Source: Gammaproteobacteria bacterium (GTDB taxonomy: Bacteria; Pseudomonadota; Gammaproteobacteria; JALTLT01). From it: DNA of 7,212 bases. The translations under genes and the position numbers were made by a program. The notes beneath the pieces were generated by a model. The model ran no database searches. It was not told the origin of the DNA and saw nothing but the letters and a program-made list of their open reading frames with translations. Below, piece after piece: positions 1 through 6,225 of the stretch (positions are counted from its first letter, which is position 1; every line of letters starts with the position of its first letter). The stretch spans positions 1 through 7,212 of the forward strand of contig JALTLT010000079.1 in assembly GCA_027001815.1 (NCBI GenBank), given 5' to 3'.

Positions 1-5
1 CTGCC

Positions 6-40
6 GCCTGAGGGGGCTCAATCACCCCGCCCCTTCAGGC
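6..40 (+). terminator. 12-bp hairpin beyond radC, possible terminator of a plus-strand gene to the left
   Basis: Positions 6-17 pair with 29-40 through 12 consecutive pairs, with an 11-nt loop. One pair (12 with 34) is G-U in plus-strand RNA. In minus-strand RNA the same position is an A-C mismatch, so the fold is better as a plus transcript. The following bases (TCATTTCC) are only weakly T-rich, so an intrinsic terminator is uncertain. It could serve a rightward gene outside the window, or act imperfectly at the end of the radC transcript. Confidence 0.35.
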
Positions 41-86
41 TCATTTCCGGATTGGAAAGGACTGGGGGCGCCCTCTCCGCACGGTT

Positions 87-761
87 TCACAGCAGACCCC
101 GCTCCGCCAGGGAGGCCATCTCCCCGTCACCCACCACGATGTGGTCCAGCACCCGTACGTCCACCAGCGCGAGCGACTCCTTCAGCCGACGGGTGATGCG
201 GGTGTCGGCGCTGCTCGGTTCCGCCACTCCCGAGGGGTGGTTGTGGGCCAGGATCAGGGCCGCGGCGTTGTGAGCCAGGGCCCGCTTCACCACCTCCCGG
301 GGATGGACGGTGGCCCCGTCGATGGTGCCGCGGAAGAGGGTCTCGAAGGCGATGACCCGGTGCCGGTTGTCGAGGAAGATGCAGGCGAACAGCTCATGGG
401 GATGGTGGCGGAGCTGGGCGGAGAGGAAGCGGCGGGTCTGTTCGGGCGATTCCAGGGCGTCTCCCCGGCGAAGGGTGGCGTCGAGATAGCGGCGCCCCAT
501 CTCCAGCACCGCCTGGAGCTGGGCGTATTTCGCCTGGCCGAGCCCGGGGGTGGCGCAGAGCGTCTCCCGGTCCGCCTCGAAGAGACCCCGCAGACCCTCG
601 AATCGCGTCAGCAGCCGGCGGGCGAGATCCACGGCGGTCTCGCCGCGGATGCCGGTGCGCAGGAAGATGGCCAGCAGTTCGGCATCGGAGAGGGCGCCGG
701 CGCCCCGCTCCAGCAGTTTCTCTCTCGGTCGCTCGGTGGCCGGCCAGTCGCGGATCGCCAT
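87..761 (-). CDS. radC: RadC family JAB/JAMM-domain protein
   Basis: This encodes a 224-residue RadC (DUF2466) protein of full family length. The N-terminal part (about 1-100) contains a helix-hairpin-helix-like stretch around residues 55-85 (CATPGLGQAKY). The C-terminal part is a JAB/MPN domain with the complete JAMM metal-binding pattern: His173, His175, Ser183 and Asp186 in HNHPSGVAEPSSAD, with upstream Glu156 in PREV as a candidate catalytic glutamate. RadC proteins were once linked to DNA repair, but that role was largely withdrawn and the cellular function is still unclear; a zinc hydrolase or peptidase activity is inferred from the fold. The ATG at 759-761 is well supported by a near-perfect Shine-Dalgarno just upstream. 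The gene is transcribed away from coaBC, as in many gammaproteobacteria. In several relatives rpmB and rpmG follow it, but the window ends 86 nt after its stop, so this cannot be seen. Confidence 0.96.
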   Translation of the reverse strand: MAIRDWPATERPREKLLERGAGALSDAELLAIFLRTGIRGETAVDLARRLLTRFEGLRGLFEADRETLCATPGLGQAKYAQLQAVLEMGRRYLDATLRRGDALESPEQTRRFLSAQLRHHPHELFACIFLDNRHRVIAFETLFRGTIDGATVHPREVVKRALAHNAAALILAHNHPSGVAEPSSADTRITRRLKESLALVDVRVLDHIVVGDGEMASLAERGLL

Positions 762-764
762 CGC

Positions 765-774
765 TCACCTCCTT
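765..774 (-). promoter_or_regulatory. Strong Shine-Dalgarno for radC
   Basis: On the minus strand this reads AAGGAGGTGA, a 10-base match to the 16S rRNA 3' end. It ends three bases before the ATG of radC. It fixes the start and suggests efficient translation, stronger than for any other gene in the window. Confidence 0.85.
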
Positions 775-809
775 GTCTCTCGGTTCAGCCTTCCATGGTG
801 CCTGTCGGT

Positions 810-833
810 CCGCCACGACTCCTGCCGTGGCGG
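810..833. repeat. Perfect 8-bp inverted repeat in the radC/coaBC divergent spacer
   Basis: CCGCCACG (810-817) and CGTGGCGG (826-833) are exact reverse complements around an 8-base centre. The dyad is about 50 nt upstream of the radC start, so it would lie in the radC leader or promoter. No T-run follows on either strand, so it is not an intrinsic terminator. An operator or a leader hairpin is possible. I recognise no regulator's consensus in it. Confidence 0.5.
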
Positions 834-877
834 GGTCATAGGATAGGCCAACCGATGCTCTGTTGCCATCCTCGGCC

Positions 878-898
878 GGCAGGTGAATTCCACCTGCC
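878..898. repeat. Perfect 8-bp inverted repeat upstream of coaBC
   Basis: GGCAGGTG (878-885) and CACCTGCC (891-898) pair exactly around AATTC. A second, small stem follows directly (899-902 with 906-909) and then TTTT (910-913), giving a terminator-like look on the plus strand. However, no plus-strand gene lies to the left that would need one. It lies 55 nt before the coaBC start, so an operator or attenuator-like element is equally possible. Confidence 0.45.
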
Positions 899-937
899 CG
901 CCAGCGGCGTTTTCACCCACCTGGACGCGGCGGTTTC

Positions 938-946
938 TGCTAAACT
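938..946 (+). promoter_or_regulatory. Possible extended -10 element for coaBC
   Basis: TGCTAAACT has a TG dinucleotide one base before a 4/6 match to TATAAT, the layout of an extended -10. No good -35 is seen 16-18 bp upstream. If it is used, transcription would begin at or within a base or two of the coaBC ATG at 953. Confidence 0.25.
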
Positions 947-952
947 GGCGCC

Positions 953-2173
953 ATGTCGAATCTGGACGGAAAGCGTCTCCTGTTGGGGGTCTCCGGCTCC
1001 GTGGCCGCCTACAAGAGTGCCATCCTGGTACGTCTGTTGCGGCAGGCCGGCGCCGAGGTGCAGGTGGTGCTCACCGAGGGGGGCAGTCGTTTCATCGGCG
1101 AGGCCACCCTTCAGGCGCTCTCCGGTCGCCCGGTCCGCTCCGATCTCTGGGATGCCGCGGTCGAGGCGGCCATGGGGCACATCGAGCTGGCCCGCTGGGC
1201 CGACCTCGTGCTGATCGCGCCGGCCAGCGCCAACCTTCTCTCCGCCCTGGCCCAGGGCCGCGCCGACGACCTGCTCACCACCCTCTGCCTCGCCACCCGG
1301 GCGCCGGTGGTGGTGGCGCCCGCCATGAACCGGGCGATGTGGGAGCATCCGGCGACCCGCCGCAACCGCGCCCTGCTGGAGGCCGACGGTGTCACCTTCT
1401 GGGGGCCCTCCACCGGACCGCAGGCGTGCGGTGAAGAGGGGGTCGGCCGCATGGAGGCGCCGGAGCAGATCCTGGAACGGCTCGAGCGCCACTTCGCGCC
1501 GGGCCCCCTCGCCGGACTCAGACTCCTGGTGACCGCCGGTCCCACCCGGGAGGCGGTCGATCCGGTGCGTTTCATCGGCAACCGCAGTTCCGGCCGGATG
1601 GGCTATGCCGTCGCCCGCGCTGCACGCGAACTGGGGGCGAAGGTGACTCTGGTGAGCGGTCCCGTCTCTCTCCCCACACCGGAGGGGGTGGAGCGGGTCA
1701 TGGTGGAGAGTGCGCGCCAGATGGAAGGAGAGGTGCTGGCGAGGATCGAGCAGTGTGACATCTTCGTCGCCACCGCCGCGGTGGCGGACTATCGGCCCCG
1801 CGAGATCGCGCCACAGAAGATCAAGAAGGGCGAGGAGCGGATGGAACTGGCCCTGGTCCGCAATCCGGACATCCTGGCCGAGGTGGCCTCCCTGCCCGAC
1901 CCCCCTTTCACCGTGGGATTCGCCGCGGAGAGCGAGGCGCTCGAGGATCATGCCCGACAGAAGCTGCGCAACAAGCGGCTGGACATGATCGCGGCCAACC
2001 TGGTGGGGCCTGGGCGAGGCTTCGAGGAGGAGGAGAACAGCCTCAAGATTCTCTGGAACGGTGGAGGGGTGGACCTCCCCCGCGTCCGCAAGGAGCTGCT
2101 CGCGCGGCGCCTGCTGGAGATCGTGGCGGAACGTTACCATGAAAAGCAGAAACATAAAGCTCAAGGTGCTTGA
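953..2173 (+). CDS. coaBC: Bifunctional phosphopantothenoylcysteine decarboxylase / phosphopantothenate-cysteine ligase
   Basis: This cytoplasmic enzyme (406 residues, the length of E. coli Dfp) joins cysteine to 4'-phosphopantothenate using CTP and then decarboxylates the product to 4'-phosphopantetheine, two steps of coenzyme A synthesis. The N-terminal CoaC flavoprotein domain (about 1-180) shows the FMN-binding GVSGSVAAYK, the active-site His76, the PAMNRAMW motif and the substrate clamp ACGEEGVGRM with Cys159. The C-terminal CoaB domain (about 187-395) shows LLVTAGPTREAVDPVRFIGN with Asn210, SSGRMG, and KIKK with the catalytic Lys289. All key residues are present. The ATG at 953 gives the expected N-terminus (MSNLDGKRLLLGVSG), but no clear Shine-Dalgarno precedes it. 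It is the first gene of the rightward operon, and its last 35 nt overlap dut. Confidence 0.98.
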   Translation: MSNLDGKRLLLGVSGSVAAYKSAILVRLLRQAGAEVQVVLTEGGSRFIGEATLQALSGRPVRSDLWDAAVEAAMGHIELARWADLVLIAPASANLLSALAQGRADDLLTTLCLATRAPVVVAPAMNRAMWEHPATRRNRALLEADGVTFWGPSTGPQACGEEGVGRMEAPEQILERLERHFAPGPLAGLRLLVTAGPTREAVDPVRFIGNRSSGRMGYAVARAARELGAKVTLVSGPVSLPTPEGVERVMVESARQMEGEVLARIEQCDIFVATAAVADYRPREIAPQKIKKGEERMELALVRNPDILAEVASLPDPPFTVGFAAESEALEDHARQKLRNKRLDMIAANLVGPGRGFEEEENSLKILWNGGGVDLPRVRKELLARRLLEIVAERYHEKQKHKAQGA

Positions 2174-2600
2174 TCCCCGTATCGGCAGCGACTTTCCACT
2201 GCCCCAGTACGCCACTTCCGGTTCGGCAGGGCTCGATCTGCGCGCCTGCCTCGACGAACCGGTGGTGCTGGCGCCGGGGGAGACGCGGCTCGTCCCCACC
2301 GGCATCGCCATCCACATCGGCGATCCCTCCCTGGCGGCGATCCTGCTGCCCCGCTCCGGCCTCGGCCACCGGCACGGCATCGTGCTCGGCAATCTGGTGG
2401 GGCTGATCGACTCTGACTACCAGGGTGAGGTGATGATCTCCTGCTGGAACCGGGGCCAGGAGTCGTTCACCATCCAGGTGGGCGAACGGCTCGCCCAGAT
2501 GGTCTTCGTTCCCGTGATTCAGGCCGCCTTCGAGGTGGTCGATAGCTTCGAGGAGAGCGAGCGGGGCGCAGGCGGGTTCGGCCATACCGGCCAGCAGTGA
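2139..2600 (+). CDS. dut: Deoxyuridine 5'-triphosphate nucleotidohydrolase (dUTPase)
   Basis: This is a trimeric, Mg-dependent enzyme that hydrolyses dUTP to dUMP and pyrophosphate. It keeps uracil out of DNA and supplies dUMP to thymidylate synthase. The 153-residue product matches E. coli Dut in length and contains all five family motifs: I around residues 24-36 (YATSGSAGLDLRA), II at 71-81 (PRSGLGHRHGI), III at 88-98 (GLIDSDYQGEV) with the catalytic Asp91 and uracil-stacking Tyr94, IV at 117-126 (RLAQMVFVPV), and V at 142-151 (RGAGGFGHTG), the mobile C-terminal arm. The ATG at 2139 was chosen because the conserved KVLDPR segment begins a few residues later; the frame is open to an ATG at 2061, but that extension reads as coaBC in another frame. 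The start lies 35 nt inside coaBC with only a weak ribosome site, which suggests translational coupling. Confidence 0.97.
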   Translation: MKSRNIKLKVLDPRIGSDFPLPQYATSGSAGLDLRACLDEPVVLAPGETRLVPTGIAIHIGDPSLAAILLPRSGLGHRHGIVLGNLVGLIDSDYQGEVMISCWNRGQESFTIQVGERLAQMVFVPVIQAAFEVVDSFEESERGAGGFGHTGQQ

Positions 2601-2662
2601 GAGGGGGAGCGACGGCGGCGGGAGACCCGTCTTCCGCCTCCCGGGTCGAGAAAAGGACGACG

Positions 2663-2725
2663 ATGAACTCATTGGACATCCTGTCGATGAGGATGAGGGC
2701 AAGGGTGCGGGGAGGGAAACATTGA
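2663..2725 (+). CDS. Possible 20-codon leader ORF before the algC-type gene
   Basis: An ATG at 2663 lies five bases after AAAGGA (2652-2657), a reasonable Shine-Dalgarno, and begins a frame of 20 codons (MNSLDILSMRMRARVRGGKH). Its TGA (2723-2725) overlaps the TTG start (2722-2724) of the mutase gene in the next frame. The same frame is open further back to a GTG at 2597 that overlaps the dut stop codon. The peptide resembles no known family. It may be a chance frame, or a short coupling or leader ORF carrying ribosomes across the 121-nt dut-algC gap. Confidence 0.25.
   Translation: MNSLDILSMRMRARVRGGKH
2709..2716 (+). promoter_or_regulatory. Shine-Dalgarno deciding the mutase start
   Basis: GGGGAGGG is the only good ribosome site before the mutase gene. 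Its GGAGG core (2711-2715) ends six bases before the TTG at 2722 and twelve before the ATG at 2728. The spacing favours the TTG, giving two extra residues (MK) at the N-terminus. Both starts are in the same frame, so the choice barely changes the protein. Confidence 0.55.
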
Positions 2726-5265
2726 AAATGCCATCACTCAGGTTGTCCCGTGGGGGTCGTTCCGGCGGTGATGGAGCGGCGCCGCGGGGTCGCAAGATCA
2801 GTCTCGAGCGGGCCCTGCTGATCTCGGTGGTCACCGTGGTCGTGGTCCTGCTGCTCACCGGTTTCGCCCTCCACTACCACTACACCAGCCAGATCCGTTT
2901 CGCCAGGATCGGCCAGGAACGGGCGAACGCCCACAGCGCAGCCGGGCGCCTGGAGGACATGCTCGCTCACTACCGGGAGGCGGTGGAACTGATCGCCACC
3001 GAGCCGGGGGTCGTCGCCCGTTTCCGCTCCCCGGAGGGAGATGTTCTGCGGCTCGAGGCGCAACGGTTGCGACATCTGGTGCCGGCCGCCCAGCGGGTCC
3101 TGCTGCTGCGCCGGGGCGAGCTGGAGCCCGATTCCTCCCTCAGTCCACCCTTCTCCTACGCCTGTGTCGATCTGGCCAGCCAGGCCCTGGAAGGGGGGGC
3201 GGTGCCCATGGAGGTCCACCGGCCGGGGACCACCGCCGCCCACGTGGATCTGGTCAGGGGCGTGGCGGACCCCGCATCGGGAGAGGTGCTGGGGGTGGTG
3301 GTGGTCACCCTGCCGCTGGCCATTCTCCAGCGGACGCTCCGTTCTCTCCGTGCTCCCGCCTATCTCGAACTCCAGCAGAAGACCGAGGGGGGGCGCCTGA
3401 CGCCCCTGGTACACTTCGGCGACGCCTCCCTGAAGGTGGGGAGCCCCCTCCTCAGCATCGCCGTCAAGGGAACCACCTGGCAATTGAGCTGGTGGCCGGC
3501 GGCCAGTGTCGGTGTGGTGATGCAGGAGGCACTGGTCTTCTGGGGCGCCTTCGCCATCGCCGCCACCCTGCTGGCGATCGTCCTCTACCTGCTCTACCGT
3601 CTGATCTCCACGGCCCTGCGGCGGGACCAGATCACCATCATCAGTATCCTCAAGGATCTCCAGGAGGGGGCCCTCAACGCCCGAGAGGCGCAGTTGACCA
3701 ACTGTATCGGGGTCGTCGAACAGATGCAGAGGATGGTCCGTGACCTGACCGTCACGCCGGCCGGCGGGTCGCGTCCCCCCTCGCCGGCCGGCGAGGGGGA
3801 GTTCTCCCGGGAGGGCGAGGAGGAGATCCACGACGATCTCGACCTGGAGACCCTTGCGCCGGTTCCCGCCGGCGGAGAGAGGACCGGTGTCGCGGAACTC
3901 CCCTCCACCATCTTCCGCGCCTACGATATCCGCGGCATCGTGGGCGAGGGGCTCACCCCCGATGTGGTGCGCATGCTGGGCAGGGCGATCGGCAGTGAAG
4001 CGGTGGATCGGGGCGAGAGCCGTATCGTGGTGGGCTACGACTGCCGGCCGGCGGCGGATGAGCTGGCCGAGGCGCTGACCCGCGGCCTGGTGGCCTGCGG
4101 TATCGATGTGATCGCCATCGGCCAGGTGCCGACCCCGCTGGTCTGGTTCGCCGCCCAGTACCTGGGGGGCGGATCGGGTGTGATGGTGACGGGCAGCCAC
4201 AACCCGGTCGGTTACAGCGGCCTGAAGATCATGTTGCGTGGCGAGATGCTGTGTGGTGACCCGCTGCTGGGTCTGCGCGAGCGGCTGCTGGAAGGTCGCC
4301 TCCGCAGTGGCAAGGGCGGTGTGCAGACCTCCGACGTGACGCGCAGCTACCTGGAGAGGATCACCGGCGACGTCCGGCTGGAACGGCCCATGAAGGTGGT
4401 GGTGGACTGTGGCAACGCGGTTCCCGCCCGGGTGGCCCCCCAGCTCCTCCGGCAGCTCGGTTGCGAGGTGGTCGAACTCTTCTGCGAGGTGGATGGTACC
4501 TTCCCCAATCACCATCCCGACCCCTCCCGTCCGGAAAACCTCCTCGCCCTGACCCGGGCGGTCACCGAGGCCGAGGCGGATCTCGGCATCGCCTACGACG
4601 GAGACGGCGACCGGCTGGGGGTGGTGGACTCCGAGGGACGGATCATCTGGCCGGACCGGATCCTGATGCTCCTCGCCGAGGACGTGCTGCTCCGGCAGCC
4701 GGGCGGCAAGGTGATCTTCGACGTCAAGAGCAGCGCCAACCTGGAACGGGTGATCCGCGAGCATGGTGGCGAACCGCTGATGTGGAAGAGTGGCTACGCT
4801 CCCCTCCACGCGAAGATGGAAGAGACGGGCGCCGTGCTGGCGGGAGAGCTTTCCGGCCACATCTTCTTCCGCGAGCGCTGGTTCGGTTTCGACGACGGCA
4901 TCTATGCCAGTGCGCGGCTGCTGGAGGTGCTCTCTTCCAGCGGGGACAGCAGTGCGCGGATCTTTTCCCGCCTTCCGGAGAGCGTGAGTACGCCGGAGCT
5001 GGTCATGTCCACCGAGGAGGGTGAGCAGTACGAGTTGATGCGGCGTTTTCTCGCCGTCGCCCAGTTTCCCGGTTGCCGCGTGATCAACCTGGATGGCTTG
5101 CGTGTGGAGATGGAGGAGGGGTGGGGTCTGGTGCGCGCCTCCAATACCATGCCGGCGCTGACGTTCCGTTTCGAGGCGCGCAATGCCGAGGCGCTGGGCC
5201 GTATCCAGAGCGACTTTCGACAACAGTTCCAGGAGTTCGAGCCTGCTCTCGAACTGCCATTCTGA
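2722..5265 (+). CDS. algC: Membrane-anchored phosphomannomutase/phosphoglucomutase (long AlgC type)
   Basis: The 847-residue protein has two modules. The C-terminal alpha-D-phosphohexomutase (about 395-847) interconverts hexose 1- and 6-phosphates for LPS, alginate-type or other exopolysaccharides. It shows AYDIRG near 400, the phosphoserine loop VTGSHNP with Ser492, the metal loop DGDGDR (626-631), the sugar-specificity loop GELSGH (708-713) and the phosphate-binding loop RASNTMP (805-811). As I recall, P. aeruginosa AlgC has RASNTTP there, so Met810 is a mild departure. The N-terminal module has a basic cytoplasmic tail, a transmembrane helix (31-50), an extracytoplasmic domain of about 215 residues that looks Cache-like (inference from the VRGVADPASGEVLGVVVV strand pattern), a second helix (about 269-292), a helical stretch (about 293-342) and a Pro/Gly/acidic linker (345-395). 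Long AlgC forms are known in Pseudomonas. The symbol is by synteny and architecture; mannose versus glucose preference is not readable here. Confidence 0.92.
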   Translation: MKMPSLRLSRGGRSGGDGAAPRGRKISLERALLISVVTVVVVLLLTGFALHYHYTSQIRFARIGQERANAHSAAGRLEDMLAHYREAVELIATEPGVVARFRSPEGDVLRLEAQRLRHLVPAAQRVLLLRRGELEPDSSLSPPFSYACVDLASQALEGGAVPMEVHRPGTTAAHVDLVRGVADPASGEVLGVVVVTLPLAILQRTLRSLRAPAYLELQQKTEGGRLTPLVHFGDASLKVGSPLLSIAVKGTTWQLSWWPAASVGVVMQEALVFWGAFAIAATLLAIVLYLLYRLISTALRRDQITIISILKDLQEGALNAREAQLTNCIGVVEQMQRMVRDLTVTPAGGSRPPSPAGEGEFSREGEEEIHDDLDLETLAPVPAGGERTGVAELPSTIFRAYDIRGIVGEGLTPDVVRMLGRAIGSEAVDRGESRIVVGYDCRPAADELAEALTRGLVACGIDVIAIGQVPTPLVWFAAQYLGGGSGVMVTGSHNPVGYSGLKIMLRGEMLCGDPLLGLRERLLEGRLRSGKGGVQTSDVTRSYLERITGDVRLERPMKVVVDCGNAVPARVAPQLLRQLGCEVVELFCEVDGTFPNHHPDPSRPENLLALTRAVTEAEADLGIAYDGDGDRLGVVDSEGRIIWPDRILMLLAEDVLLRQPGGKVIFDVKSSANLERVIREHGGEPLMWKSGYAPLHAKMEETGAVLAGELSGHIFFRERWFGFDDGIYASARLLEVLSSSGDSSARIFSRLPESVSTPELVMSTEEGEQYELMRRFLAVAQFPGCRVINLDGLRVEMEEGWGLVRASNTMPALTFRFEARNAEALGRIQSDFRQQFQEFEPALELPF
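3755..3813. repeat. Cluster of three perfect palindromes in the linker of the mutase gene
   Basis: CGCCGGCCGGCG occurs twice, at 3755-3766 and 3782-3793. The second copy sits at the centre of a perfect 24-bp palindrome (3776-3799) made of a C5/G5 outer arm, a T/A step and the 12-bp core. A third palindrome, CTCCCGGGAG, is at 3804-3813. Together they code for part of the low-complexity linker (residues about 345-364) between the membrane module and the catalytic domain. The 24-bp element could form a very stable hairpin in the mRNA. Confidence 0.7.
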
Positions 5266-5272
5266 TCCGAGG

Positions 5273-5299
5273 GGCATGCCGCGGAACGGGTGGCGTGCC
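5273..5299 (+). repeat. Hairpin in the algC-argB gap
   Basis: GGCATGCC (5273-5280) pairs with GGCGTGCC (5292-5299) over eight positions, one of them G-U, with an 11-nt loop. It is followed by GTTGTCTT, which is T-rich but not a run. It occupies half of the 56-nt gap between the mutase stop and argB. It may be a weak internal terminator or an mRNA processing or stability element that lowers argB expression relative to the upstream genes. Confidence 0.4.
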
Positions 5300-5321
5300 G
5301 TTGTCTTCCCGGGAGAGATTC

Positions 5322-6215
5322 ATGAAGCAGGAGAGTGCGAAGAAGTTCGCCGAGGTGCTCACCGAGGCGCTGCCCTACATCCGCCGCTTTTCAGGCAGGA
5401 CGGTGGTCATCAAGTATGGTGGCAACGCCATGGTGGACGATGCCCTCAAGAGCGGCTTTGCCCGAGACGTGGTGCTGCTCAAGCTGGTGGGCATCAATCC
5501 GGTGGTGGTGCACGGGGGCGGACCCCAGATCGGCAGTCTGCTCCGCAAGATCGGCAAGGAGTCGGAGTTCGTGCAGGGGATGCGGGTGACCGATGCCGAG
5601 ACCATGGATGTGGTGGAGATGGTGCTCGGTGGCCTCGTCAACAAGGAGATCGTCAACCTCATCCATCGGCACGGGGGCAACGCGGTCGGGCTGACCGGCA
5701 AGGACGGGGATCTGATCCGCGCCCGCAAGCTGCACCTCCCCGCGGCAGAGTCACAGGCGGGGATGGATGCCCCCGAGATCATCGATCTCGGTCATGTGGG
5801 GGAGGTGGAGAGCATCGATCCGGCCGTGGTGGACATGCTCGTCCAGGGGGATTTCATTCCGGTCATCGCCCCGATCGGGGTGGGAGAGGATGGCTTCTCC
5901 TACAATATCAACGCCGATCTGGTGGCTGGCCGGATGGCGGAGGTGCTCTCCGCGGAGAAGCTGATTCTTCTCACCAACACCCCTGGTGTGCTCGATCCCG
6001 ACGGCAGGCTGCTCACCGGTCTGTCGGCGGCGGACGTGAAACGGCTCATCACCGAAGGGGTGATCGCCGGAGGCATGCTGCCCAAGGTGAACTGTGCCCT
6101 CGATGCGGTCAACTCCGGGGTGCGCAGCGCCCACATCATCGACGGCCGGGTGGAGCATGCCGTGCTGCTGGAACTCTTCTCCGACAGCGGGGTGGGAACC
6201 CTGATCAGGGGATAG
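5322..6215 (+). CDS. argB: Acetylglutamate kinase
   Basis: This enzyme phosphorylates N-acetyl-L-glutamate with ATP, the second step of arginine (ornithine) synthesis, in the cytoplasm. The 297-residue product has the amino-acid-kinase fold motifs: VVIKYGGNAM with Lys31, VHGGGPQI (63-70) in the glycine-rich loop, GMRVTD with Arg88, NINADLVAG with Asn195 and Asp199, LLTNTPGVLD (217-225), and GGMLPKVN with Lys255. These correspond to the catalytic lysines and aspartate of E. coli ArgB. The protein is longer than E. coli ArgB (about 258). The extra length includes an N-terminal helix (about 1-22) typical of the hexameric, arginine-inhibited kinases of Pseudomonas and Thermotoga, and the C-terminus (HAVLLELFSDSGVGTLI) also fits that class. 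Feedback inhibition by arginine is therefore inferred. The ATG at 5322 follows GGGAGAGA at good spacing. It is the last gene of the rightward operon here. Confidence 0.97.
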   Translation: MKQESAKKFAEVLTEALPYIRRFSGRTVVIKYGGNAMVDDALKSGFARDVVLLKLVGINPVVVHGGGPQIGSLLRKIGKESEFVQGMRVTDAETMDVVEMVLGGLVNKEIVNLIHRHGGNAVGLTGKDGDLIRARKLHLPAAESQAGMDAPEIIDLGHVGEVESIDPAVVDMLVQGDFIPVIAPIGVGEDGFSYNINADLVAGRMAEVLSAEKLILLTNTPGVLDPDGRLLTGLSAADVKRLITEGVIAGGMLPKVNCALDAVNSGVRSAHIIDGRVEHAVLLELFSDSGVGTLIRG

Positions 6216-6225
6216 CCGCGACCGC

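Noticed and set aside
141..1214. A 357-codon plus-strand frame spanning radC antisense, the spacer and the start of coaBC.
   Set aside because: It is a shadow of radC and coaBC codon structure. It has no domain signal and crosses both real genes.
2518..2721. The mutase frame stays open for about 68 codons upstream of the TTG, with an acidic, protein-like stretch around 2650-2700.
   Set aside because: There is no ATG, GTG or TTG in that frame before 2722 (an in-frame TGA is at 2515-2517), and much of it overlaps dut. A good Shine-Dalgarno supports the TTG/ATG start.
2734..5277. A complete 847-codon open frame antisense to the mutase gene, the same length as the gene itself.
   Set aside because: Its translation is rich in His, Gln, Gly and Pro with no recognisable motif. 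Long antisense frames are normal opposite GC-rich genes, and the plus strand has clear catalytic motifs. The equal length is coincidence.
5073..5321. An upstream in-frame extension of argB starting inside the mutase gene.
   Set aside because: The extension lies out of frame over conserved mutase codons and does not resemble the ArgB N-terminus. The ATG at 5322 has a proper ribosome site and gives the expected length.
6199..6210. 12-bp palindrome CCCTGATCAGGG at the end of argB.
   Set aside because: It has no loop space for a hairpin and no T-run, and it lies within conserved codons for the ArgB C-terminus (TLIRG). It is probably chance, and it does not provide the terminator one would expect between the convergent genes.
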